Shown piece after piece: positions 1 to 7,252 of a stretch of 17,623 nt of DNA. The stretch lies in NCBI GenBank assembly GCA_002284615.2, contig MU069473.1:406954-424576 (forward strand). Reading direction: 5' to 3'. The DNA comes from Dunaliella salina (taxonomy: Eukaryota; Chlorophyta; Chlorophyceae; Chlamydomonadales; Dunaliellaceae). Each line of letters opens with the position of its first letter. Position 1 is the first letter of the stretch. Under the pieces are notes generated by a model. It was not told the DNA's origin. It did no database searches and saw only the letters and a program-made list of their open reading frames with translations. The translations under genes and the position numbers were made by a program.

Positions 1-244
1 CACGCATGCTTGTGCTTGTGTGCAGCTTTTGCATTTCCTTCCAGTAATGCAGTCCCTGGCTCCATTTTGCTTGGGGGAGTGGTGCTCCTTTTGGCTGATT
101 GAAGTGTCTTGGTTCCACATCGATTTCATCGACTCGTATGTCTTCGGTGAGGGCCATCATGCTGCCCTCTATGGTCTGAAATGATCTGGTATCTCTTGCT
201 AAGAGGGCAATTACCTAAGCTGCTGCCCACGGCCCGCCTTGCAG
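1..244 (+). other. Intronic or 5' part of the ELIP-type gene
   Basis: This stretch precedes the first supported exon. It ends in a good splice acceptor (pyrimidine-rich CCCGCCTTGCAG at 233-244). The open frame starting at ATG 181 runs through that acceptor, but its first 21 residues do not resemble the family and lie in what reads as intron, so I do not take 181 as the start. A possible donor (TTCG followed by GTGAGG near 144) may close an earlier exon, but I cannot confirm it. The transit peptide and start codon are expected upstream, outside or at the very edge of the window. Confidence 0.4.
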
Positions 245-1070
245 CTGAGCAAGAGATCCGCGCTACCCAGGCTGTGGCAGCCATGCAAGCCCAACAGAAG
301 CCTCCCCCTGGCAGCAAGGAGGCCGATGCCAACTCCATTCTGAACAACATGAATGAGGCCATTAATGGGCGAGCGGTGAGTGGAGCCTCATTGATATTGA
401 CTGCATTTGTACCTGCATTTATTTATGTCTATCCAGAATTTTGATCAGTGAGAAAATTGAAGCGTGGTGTGGAAGCTGGTGACATTGGTGCACTTCTGCC
501 CTCAACTTCATTTCTATGGCAACCTTGCAGGCCATGATGGGTTTTGTGTTTGCCATTGCTGGGGAACTGGCTACAAACCATGGTGTTGTGAGCCAAGTGG
601 CTGGCCGATATGAGAACCAAGAGCTAGTGGAGAAGGCCCTGGCGGGGTCTGACCTTGGATTTGGTGCAGTGGTGGCCTTGACCACAATTGGCACTCTGAT
701 GCCCAGGCTGATTGCGGGTGAGGCTCCAGGAGACCGCAGCTTCGGCCCCTTCACACCAGGCCTTGAGAAGGCTCTGGGCCGTGTCGCCATGATGGGTAAG
801 TGGGAGGGGGGGTGGTCATCTGTTCAGGGCAGATGCTGAGGCTTTTTCCTTCGTGTCTTCTTGGCAACTTGACGTCAGTTTGGATTGCCTTTATGGTAAG
901 GTGGTTCTTGGTGATTTCGGAGCATTACCTTTCTGCTCAACTAGGTGCTTGAACTTAACATTGAGTTGTCCATGGGTCACCGATCCAGGAAATCCCACCC
1001 CCTTTCATGCTTTGCAGGTTTTGCTGGTCTGCTCATCCTTGAGGATGTGATGGGACATCCATTGTTGTAA
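245..1070 (+). CDS. ELIP-type three-helix chlorophyll a/b-binding protein, 3' three exons
   Basis: Exons are 245-375, 531-795 and 1018-1070, joined across GTGAGT..CTTGCAG and GTAAG..TTTGCAG introns, with TAA at 1068-1070. The joined frame gives about 148 residues of the mature protein. Residues 1-35 form a Pro/Gln-rich linker. Helix I (about 36-58) carries the signature EAINGRAAMMGF, split by intron 1 between the two alanines. Helix II (85-104) is hydrophobic, and helix III (121-145) carries EKALGRVAMMGF before a short C-terminus. Three helices, with chlorophyll-binding motifs in I and III, fit early light-induced or related stress LHC-like proteins of the thylakoid membrane, which are thought to bind free chlorophyll and protect against excess light. 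Full-length family members are about 170-200 residues, so the N-terminus with the plastid transit peptide is missing. Helix III has Leu where the motif normally has Asn (E-x-x-N-G-R). The family assignment is strong. ELIP versus another LHC-like subgroup is less sure. Confidence 0.88.
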
Positions 1071-1104
1071 TTAAATATTTCGGCTGCAGGCTCTTATTAT
1101 AATC

Positions 1105-1109
1105 TGTAA
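1105..1109 (+). promoter_or_regulatory. TGTAA poly(A) signal of the ELIP-type gene
   Basis: TGTAA lies 35 bases after the stop codon. UGUAA is the established near-upstream polyadenylation element in Chlamydomonas and relatives. Another TGTAA overlaps the stop itself (1066-1070). The distance is plausible, but the motif is short and there is no transcript evidence. Confidence 0.5.
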
Positions 1110-1137
1110 TGCTGGTCAATATTGTATACCTGTACTG

Positions 1138-1206
1138 AGAGAGTGGGAGAGGAGAAGAGAGTGGAGGGGGAGAGAGAGAGAGGAGAGAGAGGGAGAGAGA
1201 GAGATA
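1138..1206 (+). repeat. Purine-rich (GA)n tract
   Basis: Nearly all-purine stretch of GAGAG and GGGAGAG units directly downstream of the ELIP-type gene. It contains only a few pyrimidines. It is an imperfect microsatellite with a strong strand bias and no coding potential. Confidence 0.9.
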
Positions 1207-1209
1207 TAC

Positions 1210-1566
1210 ATAAATATGAGTATCTTTAAGCAGCTATTCCGGGAAACATCATATCATTTCACCTGTGCTTGCAAATAATTTTTTCAAAACTTTTTAAGCT
1301 CGGATTTATGTATTGCATTGATGGTAAATGTCATTATTGTTCTTTTCCTTCTCATTGTGCTTGTGGTAAAGCCAAATCTGTGGAGGATAAACAGGTATTT
1401 GGAAAAATAAATTGATCTCAGTGGGGGAAAGGTATCGCAATTATAAGGAAAGGGTTTTACAGACACACATGGACCATTGTCGAATATTGAAGGTAATTTA
1501 TGAGTCAGGAAATTATGGATGGTGTCTGTACTTCTGAAATTTGATTCGGAGCATGTCTGCAGGGTG
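1210..1566. other. AT-rich intergenic stretch
   Basis: No credible coding region. Open frames here are short, low-complexity and lack family resemblance. No tRNA-like boxes or inverted repeats were noticed. Confidence 0.5.
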
Positions 1567-1715
1567 AGGTAAGGTCACATGCTTTATCCGCCTACAAGGA
1601 TAGCCGAGCGGGGACACAGAGGCCTGTGACCAGACCAACTTAAGTAAAAAATGAAAATGTTGCTAAAAAAATCAGGCACAACTCTCAAGTGTGCAGACAC
1701 TAGCTTGTCTAATTC
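1567..1715 (-). mobile_element. Short dispersed element X, copy 1
   Basis: This is about 150 bp closely related to 13324-13480. Shared landmarks in order on the + strand are AGGTAAGGT, GCTTTATCCGCCTACAAGG, GAGCGG, AGAGGCCTGTGACCAGACCAA, the AAAATGAAA region, TCAGGCACA and TGCAGACAC. On the minus strand the element ends in a hairpin-forming TCCGC..GCGGATAAAGC segment followed by a short ACCTTACC tail, which I take as its 3' end. No protein is encoded. I could not find a target-site duplication at this copy. Confidence 0.7.
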
Positions 1716-2403
1716 TAAGAGATAAGCTTGATTTATGAAGTTCTGAGGTGGGCTGGATAACTGGGAAGTGTACATTTGGACAAAAGATGGATTTCTTAAA
1801 TCTGTCGGATCCTCAAGTATGGTAGTGGATCATTGCTAAATCCATTGTGAGGGTAGTTGAGTAGATACAGACCAGGCTGACTAAATACGTCTAAAACAAA
1901 ATTTTTGTATAGAGGAGGAATGAACTGTTGAGCAATATATGCTCATAATATATAACATACCACTATAGTTCTCCATGTGAAATGGTGGAGGGATGAGATT
2001 ATAAGGTCTACAAGGATAAAATCTTGAGTCAAAAATTACGACTTCTAGGCTGCTCATAAAGAGGCTTAATTCATAAAGGGAAAATGGAAGTTATCGTTGT
2101 TCTGATTAAAAAAAGGACACATCGCGAGGCCAGCATGTGAGAACAGGTAAGCATGTAAGCTTTATTACAAAAGCTACTACAAAAGCTGTAAGAGATGATT
2201 GCATCGCTTTACCCGCCTTCTACCACATCACTTTGTTTCACGAAGTCTCTGAGGTGTATTCTACAGCCGAGAGGCTTGTGACCAGACTGTTCTCGAAAAG
2301 GAATTAGTACTCAAACTTGAGTACACATAACTGAGCGTGGGAAGAAATACTTTCCAGCCATTATACACTCCTTGGGGAATTTTCCCATTCTATTTTTAAC
2401 TAA
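1716..2403. other. Intergenic stretch with small repeats
   Basis: No gene recognised. It holds a 12-bp tandem (TTACAAAAGCTA type, about 2163-2188). About 2200-2290 has only patchy similarity to element X (GAGAGGCTTGTGACCAGAC). There is a perfect palindrome at 2307-2324 (GTACTCAA, AC, TTGAGTAC). The end (about 2380-2407) looks like an intron 3' end: TTTTCCC, the branch-point-like TTAACTAAT, then AG. Confidence 0.45.
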
Positions 2404-2790
2404 TTAGCTCCTGCCTCGTCAACCCATCAGAAGCAACAGCAGGAGCACCAACAGCAGCAGCAACAGCAGCAACAGCAAGATAAACCCCCTTTCAAGCACC
2501 CCAACCCCCTCTTCCAGCAGCAGCAGTCTGCCCCTCCCCGCAAATCCACAGAAAAAAAAAACCTCTCCAGCAAACCCAGTGACAACAGCAGCGTAGAACA
2601 ACTGAGCCGAGCTCGAGCACGCCAGATTACATATGGGACTTTCATGGGTAGCTGCTCTGAAAGCATGTTCATGGGTAGCTGCCCTGAAAGCATGTCCATG
2701 GGTAGCTGCCCTGAAAGCCTTTTAAGTGGAAGACCTGGACTGTGGGACGGCAGAGTGACCAATGCAGAGTTACCCAAGGGATCCTTATAG
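2404..2790 (+). CDS. Possible polyglutamine-rich exon, function unknown
   Basis: An open frame of 128 codons lies between TAA (2401) and TAG (2788), with no ATG until 2644, so it could only be an internal or terminal exon. It encodes a run of 10 Gln after HQKQQQEH, a KPPFKHPNP segment, QQQQ, then a basic serine-rich stretch (RKSTEKK, RARARQITYG). It ends with three copies of a 9-residue unit, MGSC(S/P)ES plus two residues. A branch-point-like TTAACTAAT and AG just upstream suit an acceptor, but exact borders are not clear. Poly-Gln could equally be a translated CAG/CAA microsatellite. The antisense Leu/Cys-rich frames are shadows of that repeat. No family recognised. Confidence 0.3.
   Translation, partial: LAPASSTHQKQQQEHQQQQQQQQQQDKPPFKHPNPLFQQQQSAPPRKSTEKKNLSSKPSDNSSVEQLSRARARQITYGTFMGSCSESMFMGSCPESMSMGSCPESLLSGRPGLWDGRVTNAELPKGSL
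2644..2724 (+). repeat. 27-bp tandem triplication
   Basis: Three consecutive units start at 2644, 2671 and 2698, each ATGGGTAGCTGCYCTGAAAG plus seven bases, differing at only a few positions. The period is a multiple of three, so the frame of the surrounding open region is preserved (MGSCPES repeats). Confidence 0.95.
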
Positions 2791-2852
2791 ATGGTTCCAT
2801 CCAAGCTTGTGAATATGGGTTGAGAGGAGCAAACATGAATACCAGGCATTGC

Positions 2853-3010
2853 TTAAGGGTTTACAAAGGGTTTACAAGAATGGCCTACAGCCCGAGAATC
2901 TGGCTGATCGGTCGCTGGAGACACACGCTCTACCAGCATTGAAAATTGAGCCAAACTTGACAAAAAGGTTGTACATTAACACCTTGTGAACTAACAATTT
3001 GAACTGGGGC
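2853..3010 (-). mobile_element. LINE 3' end, fragment A
   Basis: On the minus strand this reads GATCAGCCAGATTCTCGG..GTAGGCC..CTTGTAAACCCTTTGTAAACC. This matches the 3' ends of the LINE copies at 5985-6130 (minus), 6990-7056 (plus) and 14575-14630 (plus). The tail is the family's TTGTAAACC repeat. The further part (CCAGCATTGAAAATTG..CTTGACA on +) matches 6093-6122. Only the end of the element remains and no open frame survives. 5' truncation is the normal outcome of target-primed reverse transcription. Confidence 0.7.
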
Positions 3011-3190
3011 AAAGTCTGAATTTAAGCCTAACATAGTCAATGTCTGTGCGGGTACGTGCAGGAGATAGATGGAAAGAGCCCAGAAGTTCTGGCATACACT
3101 CAAATGCAGGTGCACACCCACAATGAGCGGGACTGCACACTAAACAAGAATGACCACACAGCCGCTGCCAAGTTTGCACACACTGGCTAT

Positions 3191-3400
3191 GATGCACACT
3201 ATAAGCGATGCATGCACACAAATGGGTTTGACCAAAAGACGGCTACAACAGCAGTCCATGATGCACACAATATGCATGCAGCATGCAAGCACACGTATGG
3301 GTCTGACCAAAAGACGGCTGCAGCAACACTAGGTGTCTGTGATGCACATCATATGCAAGCACGCACACAAATAGGTTTGACCATGAGACGGCTGCAACAG
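3191..3400 (+). repeat. About 75-bp minisatellite, roughly three units
   Basis: Units are marked by GATGCACAC/GATGCACAT (3191, 3260, 3341) and ACCAAAAGACGGCT/ACCATGAGACGGCT (3231, 3306, 3380), with CATGCA-rich DNA between. Unit lengths vary from 69 to 81 bp because of small indels. A fourth, degenerate piece may extend to about 3440. The + strand frame over 3056-3463 is open because of the repeat and has no family resemblance, so I do not call it a gene. Confidence 0.85.
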
Positions 3401-3576
3401 GACAGCAAGACGGTGATGCTTATTGGTGCACACAGAGCCGCGCTCATGCAGGGTCTGACCTAAGCACAGAGCCTACAAGCAACTGCATGGGAGCCCACCA
3501 AACTGTCCCCCACAGCATGGACGGCCTTTGTTGCTAGCCACACCACTGGACACACCCGGCCAGCGCCTAGTCATGT

Positions 3577-3972
3577 TCAAAGCTCAGACACCGCCGCGCC
3601 GAGTTGGAGGGAGGGCGGGGGGGGGGCATTCATTTTTCCTTCAGGTTGTATGAGAGTTTCTACGCGCATTGCCCCCTCACAACTCTCCCCGCCACCCGCT
3701 GCTGCCTGCTGCTGCTTCTTCTTCTTCGCGGCGTTGGCTCTCTTCTGCTGCCGATATGAAGGGCGCGGGTCCGGGAGGTCGCCAACGTACTGCAGCCAGC
3801 TCATGAGTGTGCGAGCATTGTTGTGGCCAGAGCCTTTGTAGTCGCAGGGCGAGGCTTGCAGGGAAATTCGCACTCTGTCCAGGTCACCAAAACGTTCGGC
3901 CACAACCCTGTCCCACTCCTCACGCGTCCACCCGCGCAAAACAGGTCACCCATCTTCATCCGGGAAGGCCAT
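3577..3972 (-). pseudogene. Coding-like block with one in-frame TGA, unrecognised
   Basis: From ATG 3972-3970 the minus strand reads MAFPDEDG, a TGA (3948-3946, codon 9), then PVLRGWTREEWDRVV and on to a stop near 3577, 131 sense codons in the same frame. The middle (about residues 15-75) is balanced and protein-like, with GWTREEW, ERFGDLDRVR, CDYKGSGHNN and MSWLQYVGDLPDPRPSYR. The tail is low complexity: AAKKKKQQQ, then AAAGGGES. The in-frame continuity on both sides of the TGA suggests a point mutation in a once longer frame. A spliced exon starting after the TGA is the alternative. I do not recognise the family. A UGA-encoded selenocysteine is formally possible but has no support here. Confidence 0.45.
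3609..3626 (+). other. G-quadruplex-type motif
   Basis: GGGAGGGC followed by ten G residues gives four or more G3 runs with one-base loops, the classical intramolecular G4 pattern. It lies inside the 3' end of the minus-strand coding-like block, where it specifies the run of prolines. Confidence 0.7.
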
Positions 3973-4324
3973 GATGATGTTGTTTCACATTCTTCAAAAA
4001 AAATAATTGTTTTAGATCCAAGTAAATATGGAGCTCCCCATGAGCATGTGCTCTCAGGCTGTTGCTGCAGTTCCTTTTATATCATAAAACAATGCAATAA
4101 GGTTTTGGAGTTTCGAGGAAACTGTTTGCCAAACGTCATGCAAATCTGCATCTGACCATTTCTCTCCTTGCACTTGGTCTCTGAATATCTGGAGTTTCGA
4201 TTCAAACATATGAGCATTCAGGTTGAGACTTCTTGTGCCATTTTCTCAGTGCTTACTTGTGCTTACTTGGAGAACCTTTGCTTTATGTGGTACTTTGAGC
4301 GCATGTTCCTCAATAGTTGACATT

Positions 4325-4421
4325 TCTATACGCATTTTTGGAAGACTTGTCTAGTTCCAGGTTTGTGTTTCCGCTCAGCTGCCCTCGTAGGCGGATATAG
4401 CGATGTAACCTTACCTTTAAC
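4325..4421 (+). mobile_element. Short element X, copy 3 (3' part)
   Basis: Reverse complement of the 1567-1715 and 13324-13480 copies. Landmarks are CATTTTTGG, TTGTCTAGTTCCAGG, TTTCCGCTCAGCTGCCCTCGTAGGCGGATA (written here as a landmark, positions 4368-4397) and GATGTAACCTTACCTTTAAC. TCCGC (4370-4374) can pair with GCGGA (4391-4395). The (TTACC)-type tail ends the element, which fixes its orientation. The 5' part is missing or too diverged to see. Confidence 0.65.
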
Positions 4422-4424
4422 TAT

Positions 4425-4990
4425 TTGTGTGCCATATATTTATTATAACTATTATTAACAGATAAATACAAACTCTTTAATTTTTCATTTAAAAAATAAG
4501 AATATTTACTATCGCCCCCCTCATGGATCGGCGATCCGAGCGGACATGACTTTGAAGTCCGCTCCCATAAACCCTGCAGCTGAAACCCCTCACGGATCGT
4601 AAAATTTCTTTTGAAATTAAAATTTTTTCTTTTTTATTTACTTAAAAGTAATGGATTTAGTTTTGATAAACTAAAAAAAACTTTTTTTAGCAGGATAAAT
4701 AAAATATTTTTTCCTATCGCCCCCCTCATGCGACGGATCTTGATCCTAGCCTTTAGGCGACGGACAAACGACCACTGAACCCTAACGGGGCCCTTAGGTT
4801 GGTGACCCTCGGCTCGTTCCCCCGTCCCGTGAGGGGGACGGATTCTTCTTTGAGAAAACTCCGGTTACTTTTTCTCTTTGTAAATTTTAATTGAAGTTTA
4901 GGTTTTTAGGTTTAATTGTTTAAGATAAACAATTGACATTAGTCATTCATTATTATGTTATAATAAAAGTTGTGTTTGGGTGTATCATGA
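4425..4990. other. AT-rich DNA with GC-rich palindromic clusters, possible organelle-derived insert
   Basis: Composition changes abruptly: long A/T runs (for example 4605-4710 and 4870-4990) alternate with two compact GC clusters (about 4509-4600 and 4714-4852). Both clusters open with the same 17 bases, CTATCGCCCCCCTCATG (4509-4525 and 4714-4730). Within them are hairpins: GGATCG/CGATCC (4525-4537), GAGCGGAC/GTCCGCTC (4538-4545 with 4557-4564) and CCGTCCC/GGGACGG (4822-4828 with 4835-4841). CCCCTCAYGGATCG-like words recur. GC-rich palindromic clusters in AT-rich spacers are typical of some green-algal plastid and mitochondrial genomes, so a nuclear copy of organelle DNA is plausible. No organelle gene is recognisable, so this stays an inference. 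Confidence 0.4.
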
Positions 4991-5537
4991 GTTTGAAAAA
5001 AAATGCGCTATTACTCTGCATGAAATGAACAGGTGTAGATTGTACACTTGATTTTTTTAGTTAGGTTACGGCTACCTCACAAACCTTCACCTTGGACCAT
5101 AAAGGATTTAAGATTTGAGACAAATAATCTTTATTCGTCTTGTGTCCTTATCCCCTGCCTGTACAAACAAAAGTTAGGCGAATTTACCTGCGCTTATTTT
5201 CCAAGAGGAAGCTGGGCTTAACTTTATGGCAGAAGGCTAAACCTACCGTAAACTTGTGACCTTGAATCGCTTTATAACTCACCCAATGCTGTAAAATCAG
5301 AAGGGCATAGTTCCTCTCCTTGTCCAGAATTGGTACATTGACGGTTCAGGGCATTTGAAGGAGAATTGCTTTGTGGTTGATTCTGAACCAAGATTATCAT
5401 ATCAAAATGTTGCTGCAAGACTGGAACGGAGCTTCGCACACCATGGCTCAGCAGAACTAGGGTGAATCAGCCAAAGGAGTGGTCCTGCTCCTACCTGCAT
5501 CACGTCGACAATGTTTTTGCCTTCAAGTTTACCTCAG
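4991..5537. other. Intergenic stretch, nothing recognised
   Basis: No coding region, RNA gene or repeat with support. The only open frame (5479-5682) runs into the short element Y and is not protein-like. Confidence 0.5.
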
Positions 5538-5559
5538 AGCACAGCCTCTGACTATGTTA

Positions 5560-5706
5560 CACATTAGACACATTAGCATTCTCTTTTTCATACCTTGTGG
5601 TGGAGGGGGCACACGGCTCTTTTTTGAGCCAATGTGTCTCCTTTTCCTTATTGATGTAGGGAGAGTTTCTCTGCCTACGTAGTTTTTCTTTTCTTTTTCT
5701 TTTTCT
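5560..5706 (+). mobile_element. Short retroposon-like element Y, copy 1, with 22-bp target-site duplication
   Basis: A 147-bp insert is flanked by perfect 22-bp direct repeats (AGCACAGCC...CTATGTTA) at 5538-5559 and 5707-5728. The insert contains a short direct repeat at its start (CACATTAGA CACATTAGC) and the stem GGCTC/GAGCC (5615-5619 with 5626-5630). Near the 3' end is a 10-bp stem, GTAGGGAGAG/CTCTGCCTAC (5656-5665 with 5669-5678). The insert ends in a T-rich TTTTTCTTTTCTTTT tail. No protein is encoded and no clear tRNA A/B boxes are seen. Long exact duplications and a simple tail indicate retroposition. A second copy lies inverted at 11107-11240. The exactness of the duplications suggests a fairly recent insertion. 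Confidence 0.85.
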
Positions 5707-5984
5707 AGCACAGCCTCTGACTATGTTATCTTACGCCTTCTTGGTAAAACAAATTCCAATCATCCTTTTACATTCCTACCATGTTAGCGACCAATCATTC
5801 CCCTCATCAGCGCAAACTAGTTTTCTTAACCTTAACCCTTAATCCGCCATTGTAAACGCGCCCTCTTTTTCAAGAAAAAGTGTCAAGAAAAGTGTGGAAA
5901 AGTGTGTATTTAAAAGTATACTCAACTATGGTAGGAATTAATTATATTAAATAAAGTCTGATTAATGGTACAACTACTGAAGCT

Positions 5985-6937
5985 GATAAGGGAGACAAGG
6001 GTTACAAAGGTTGCAAGGGTTGGCTATAGCCCAAGACTCTGGCTGATCTGCTGCTGGTCACCTGCTGGTGTTACGGTAAAACAATCTTAGCCAGCATCAA
6101 AAATTGAAACTAACTTTGACAGAAATTCCGAAGTTTAGTACGAGTCTTGATTTAGAGAAGCATTAATCTTAGGATCAGTGAAAACGCTGTAGCTCGCCAA
6201 GAAAGGAATGAAGTCAGTGCTTGGAAGCTGGGTAAAAGTATGTAATGGCTGATGTAATGGTTTGGAAATTTTGATTTTAAAATTTCTTCGCTCTACCTTG
6301 AAAGTCACGGAGCATGCATTAAGGAAAGGACGCTTGAGCCTATACCAAAGCGCCCCCACCAATGAAACCCGGAGGAGACACCTCAGCCTGTACCGAAGCA
6401 CCCCCATGGTTTGAAAAGATCAATGAACAAGTCCTTGTATTTTCTGCGCAGCTCACACATCTCCAGGCAAGATAGAAAGATTTATGCTTGCCCTTAGACC
6501 GCGTGCATTAAGGAAAGAGCTTGCAGAATCCCACTGACAGGACGAACCCCAAGAAGGTACCAAATTCCGTCCTGGCCAAACAAGGACTCGACCCGGGGAC
6601 CTCCTTCTTGCCAGACGCCTTCCTCGCTTTACAACCAGGGTGCCTAACATGAGGCTGGTTGAGCTACCGAGGGAACTCCGAAGGTAATTCATGTTTCTCG
6701 TCCTGGATTTCAGCACACTCACACTTGTCACAAATGTTTGAACCACCCAGCCATTTACAGGATTCGACCTTCAAGCAGTGGGCACAAAGCCTAAACCTAC
6801 TCACATTCCTTATGACTCCTTTATCCAGATCTTTAAATAAACATGTTGGGACACAAAAGGGTGTGCACGCTGTTTCATGTAAAGGCCTTCCGCGCCAAGG
6901 ATGGTCAGTCACTGCTTTCCTGTATTTCTCCATATCT
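5985..6937 (-). mobile_element. LINE C-terminal region, copy C, split by SINE A
   Basis: On the minus strand the part at 6697-6933 encodes KYRKAV, a segment with KDLDKGVIRNVSRFRLCAH, then ICDKCECAEIQDEKH. This is clearly homologous to the LINE at 13649-14617 (CDKC..LQDEKH) and carries the start of its CxxC...H...C finger. SINE A (6490-6686) interrupts it right after DEKH. Beyond the SINE the same reading resumes as CLEMCELRRKYKDLFIDLF, equivalent to the segment after the finger in the other copy. The remainder (6130-6400) is decayed and contains an imperfect duplication of about 45 bp (GCCTRTACCRAAGCRCCCCCA at 6338 and 6385). The 3' end (5985-6130) has the family's terminal block and a TTTGTAACCCTTG tail. 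The element is 5'-truncated, frame-broken and certainly inactive. Confidence 0.75.
6490..6686 (-). mobile_element. tRNA-like SINE A, nested in LINE copy C
   Basis: On the minus strand TAGCTCAACCAG (6666-6655) matches a pol III A box and GGGTCGAGTCC (6594-6584) matches a B box. They are about 70 bases apart, longer than in a normal tRNA because of the extended middle. CAACCAG and CTGGTTG can pair between them. The 3' end carries CTTTCCTTAATG (6517-6506), shared with SINE B. The flanks read AAACATGAAT and AAGCATAAAT (8 of 10 identical), an aged target-site duplication, and removing the SINE restores the LINE alignment. It is non-coding; the open frame seen across it is fortuitous. Confidence 0.7.
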
Positions 6938-7056
6938 TTACCAAGATACTCAGACTTATCGCTTCATCTCTGAGCTTGTGGATTTTTTTCCACCACACCG
7001 AGCAGCCAAACGTTCTGGCTGAAGGTTATGTTCCCTTGTAAACCTTGTAAACCTCC
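6938..7056 (+). mobile_element. LINE 3' end, fragment G
   Basis: This + strand piece matches the last part of the 13649-14617 ORF: ACTTATCG, then HTEQPNVLAEGYVPL and a stop at 7050-7052, compared with HQAEQPNNLAEGQTQL and stop. It is followed by the tail CTTGTAAACCTTGTAAACC. It abuts the 5' end of LINE copy C head-on (opposite orientation). Both pieces possess their own 3' tails, so this is two insertions rather than one element with an inverted 5' end. One frameshift separates the two halves of the piece. Confidence 0.75.
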
Positions 7057-7252
7057 ATATCTTTTGCTGCCTGTACCTCGAATCGCCTAAGAAATCGCGC
7101 ATGGGGATCTTAGAAGCACTCGATATCTTCTGCTTAAACATGTCCTTATGGCACATTAAAGGCTGTAGGCACATGTGCAGACCAACAAGACTCTTTCCCA
7201 TTAGCCAGGTGCAAATCCGCTTTTAGCAATCTTCGTTGGCAACGGACAGTCC

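Noticed and set aside
181..444. ATG at 181 as start of the ELIP-type protein
   Set aside because: The first 21 codons lie upstream of a strong splice acceptor at 244 and look like intron; the 3' part of that frame (376-444) is intron 1.
516..530. ATG at 516 as a separate gene start
   Set aside because: 516-530 is the end of intron 1; the homologous protein continues from the NGRA codons of the previous exon.
2419..2849. Leu- and Cys-rich minus-strand frames
   Set aside because: They are antisense readings of the CAG/CAA and 27-bp repeats, with runs of Leu or Cys and no family resemblance.
3191..3440. CRISPR array
   Set aside because: Units are long, imperfect and of unequal length without short conserved repeats separated by unique spacers, and the context is eukaryotic.
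3056..3463. 135-codon + frame
   Set aside because: It is open because of the minisatellite and has no non-repetitive protein-like core.
6453..6746. Minus-strand frame of 97 codons
   Set aside because: It is composed of SINE A sequence with pol III boxes; coding potential is fortuitous.
5985..7056. Twin-priming inversion of one LINE
   Set aside because: Both oppositely oriented pieces have their own 3' tail, which a single inverted insertion would not have.
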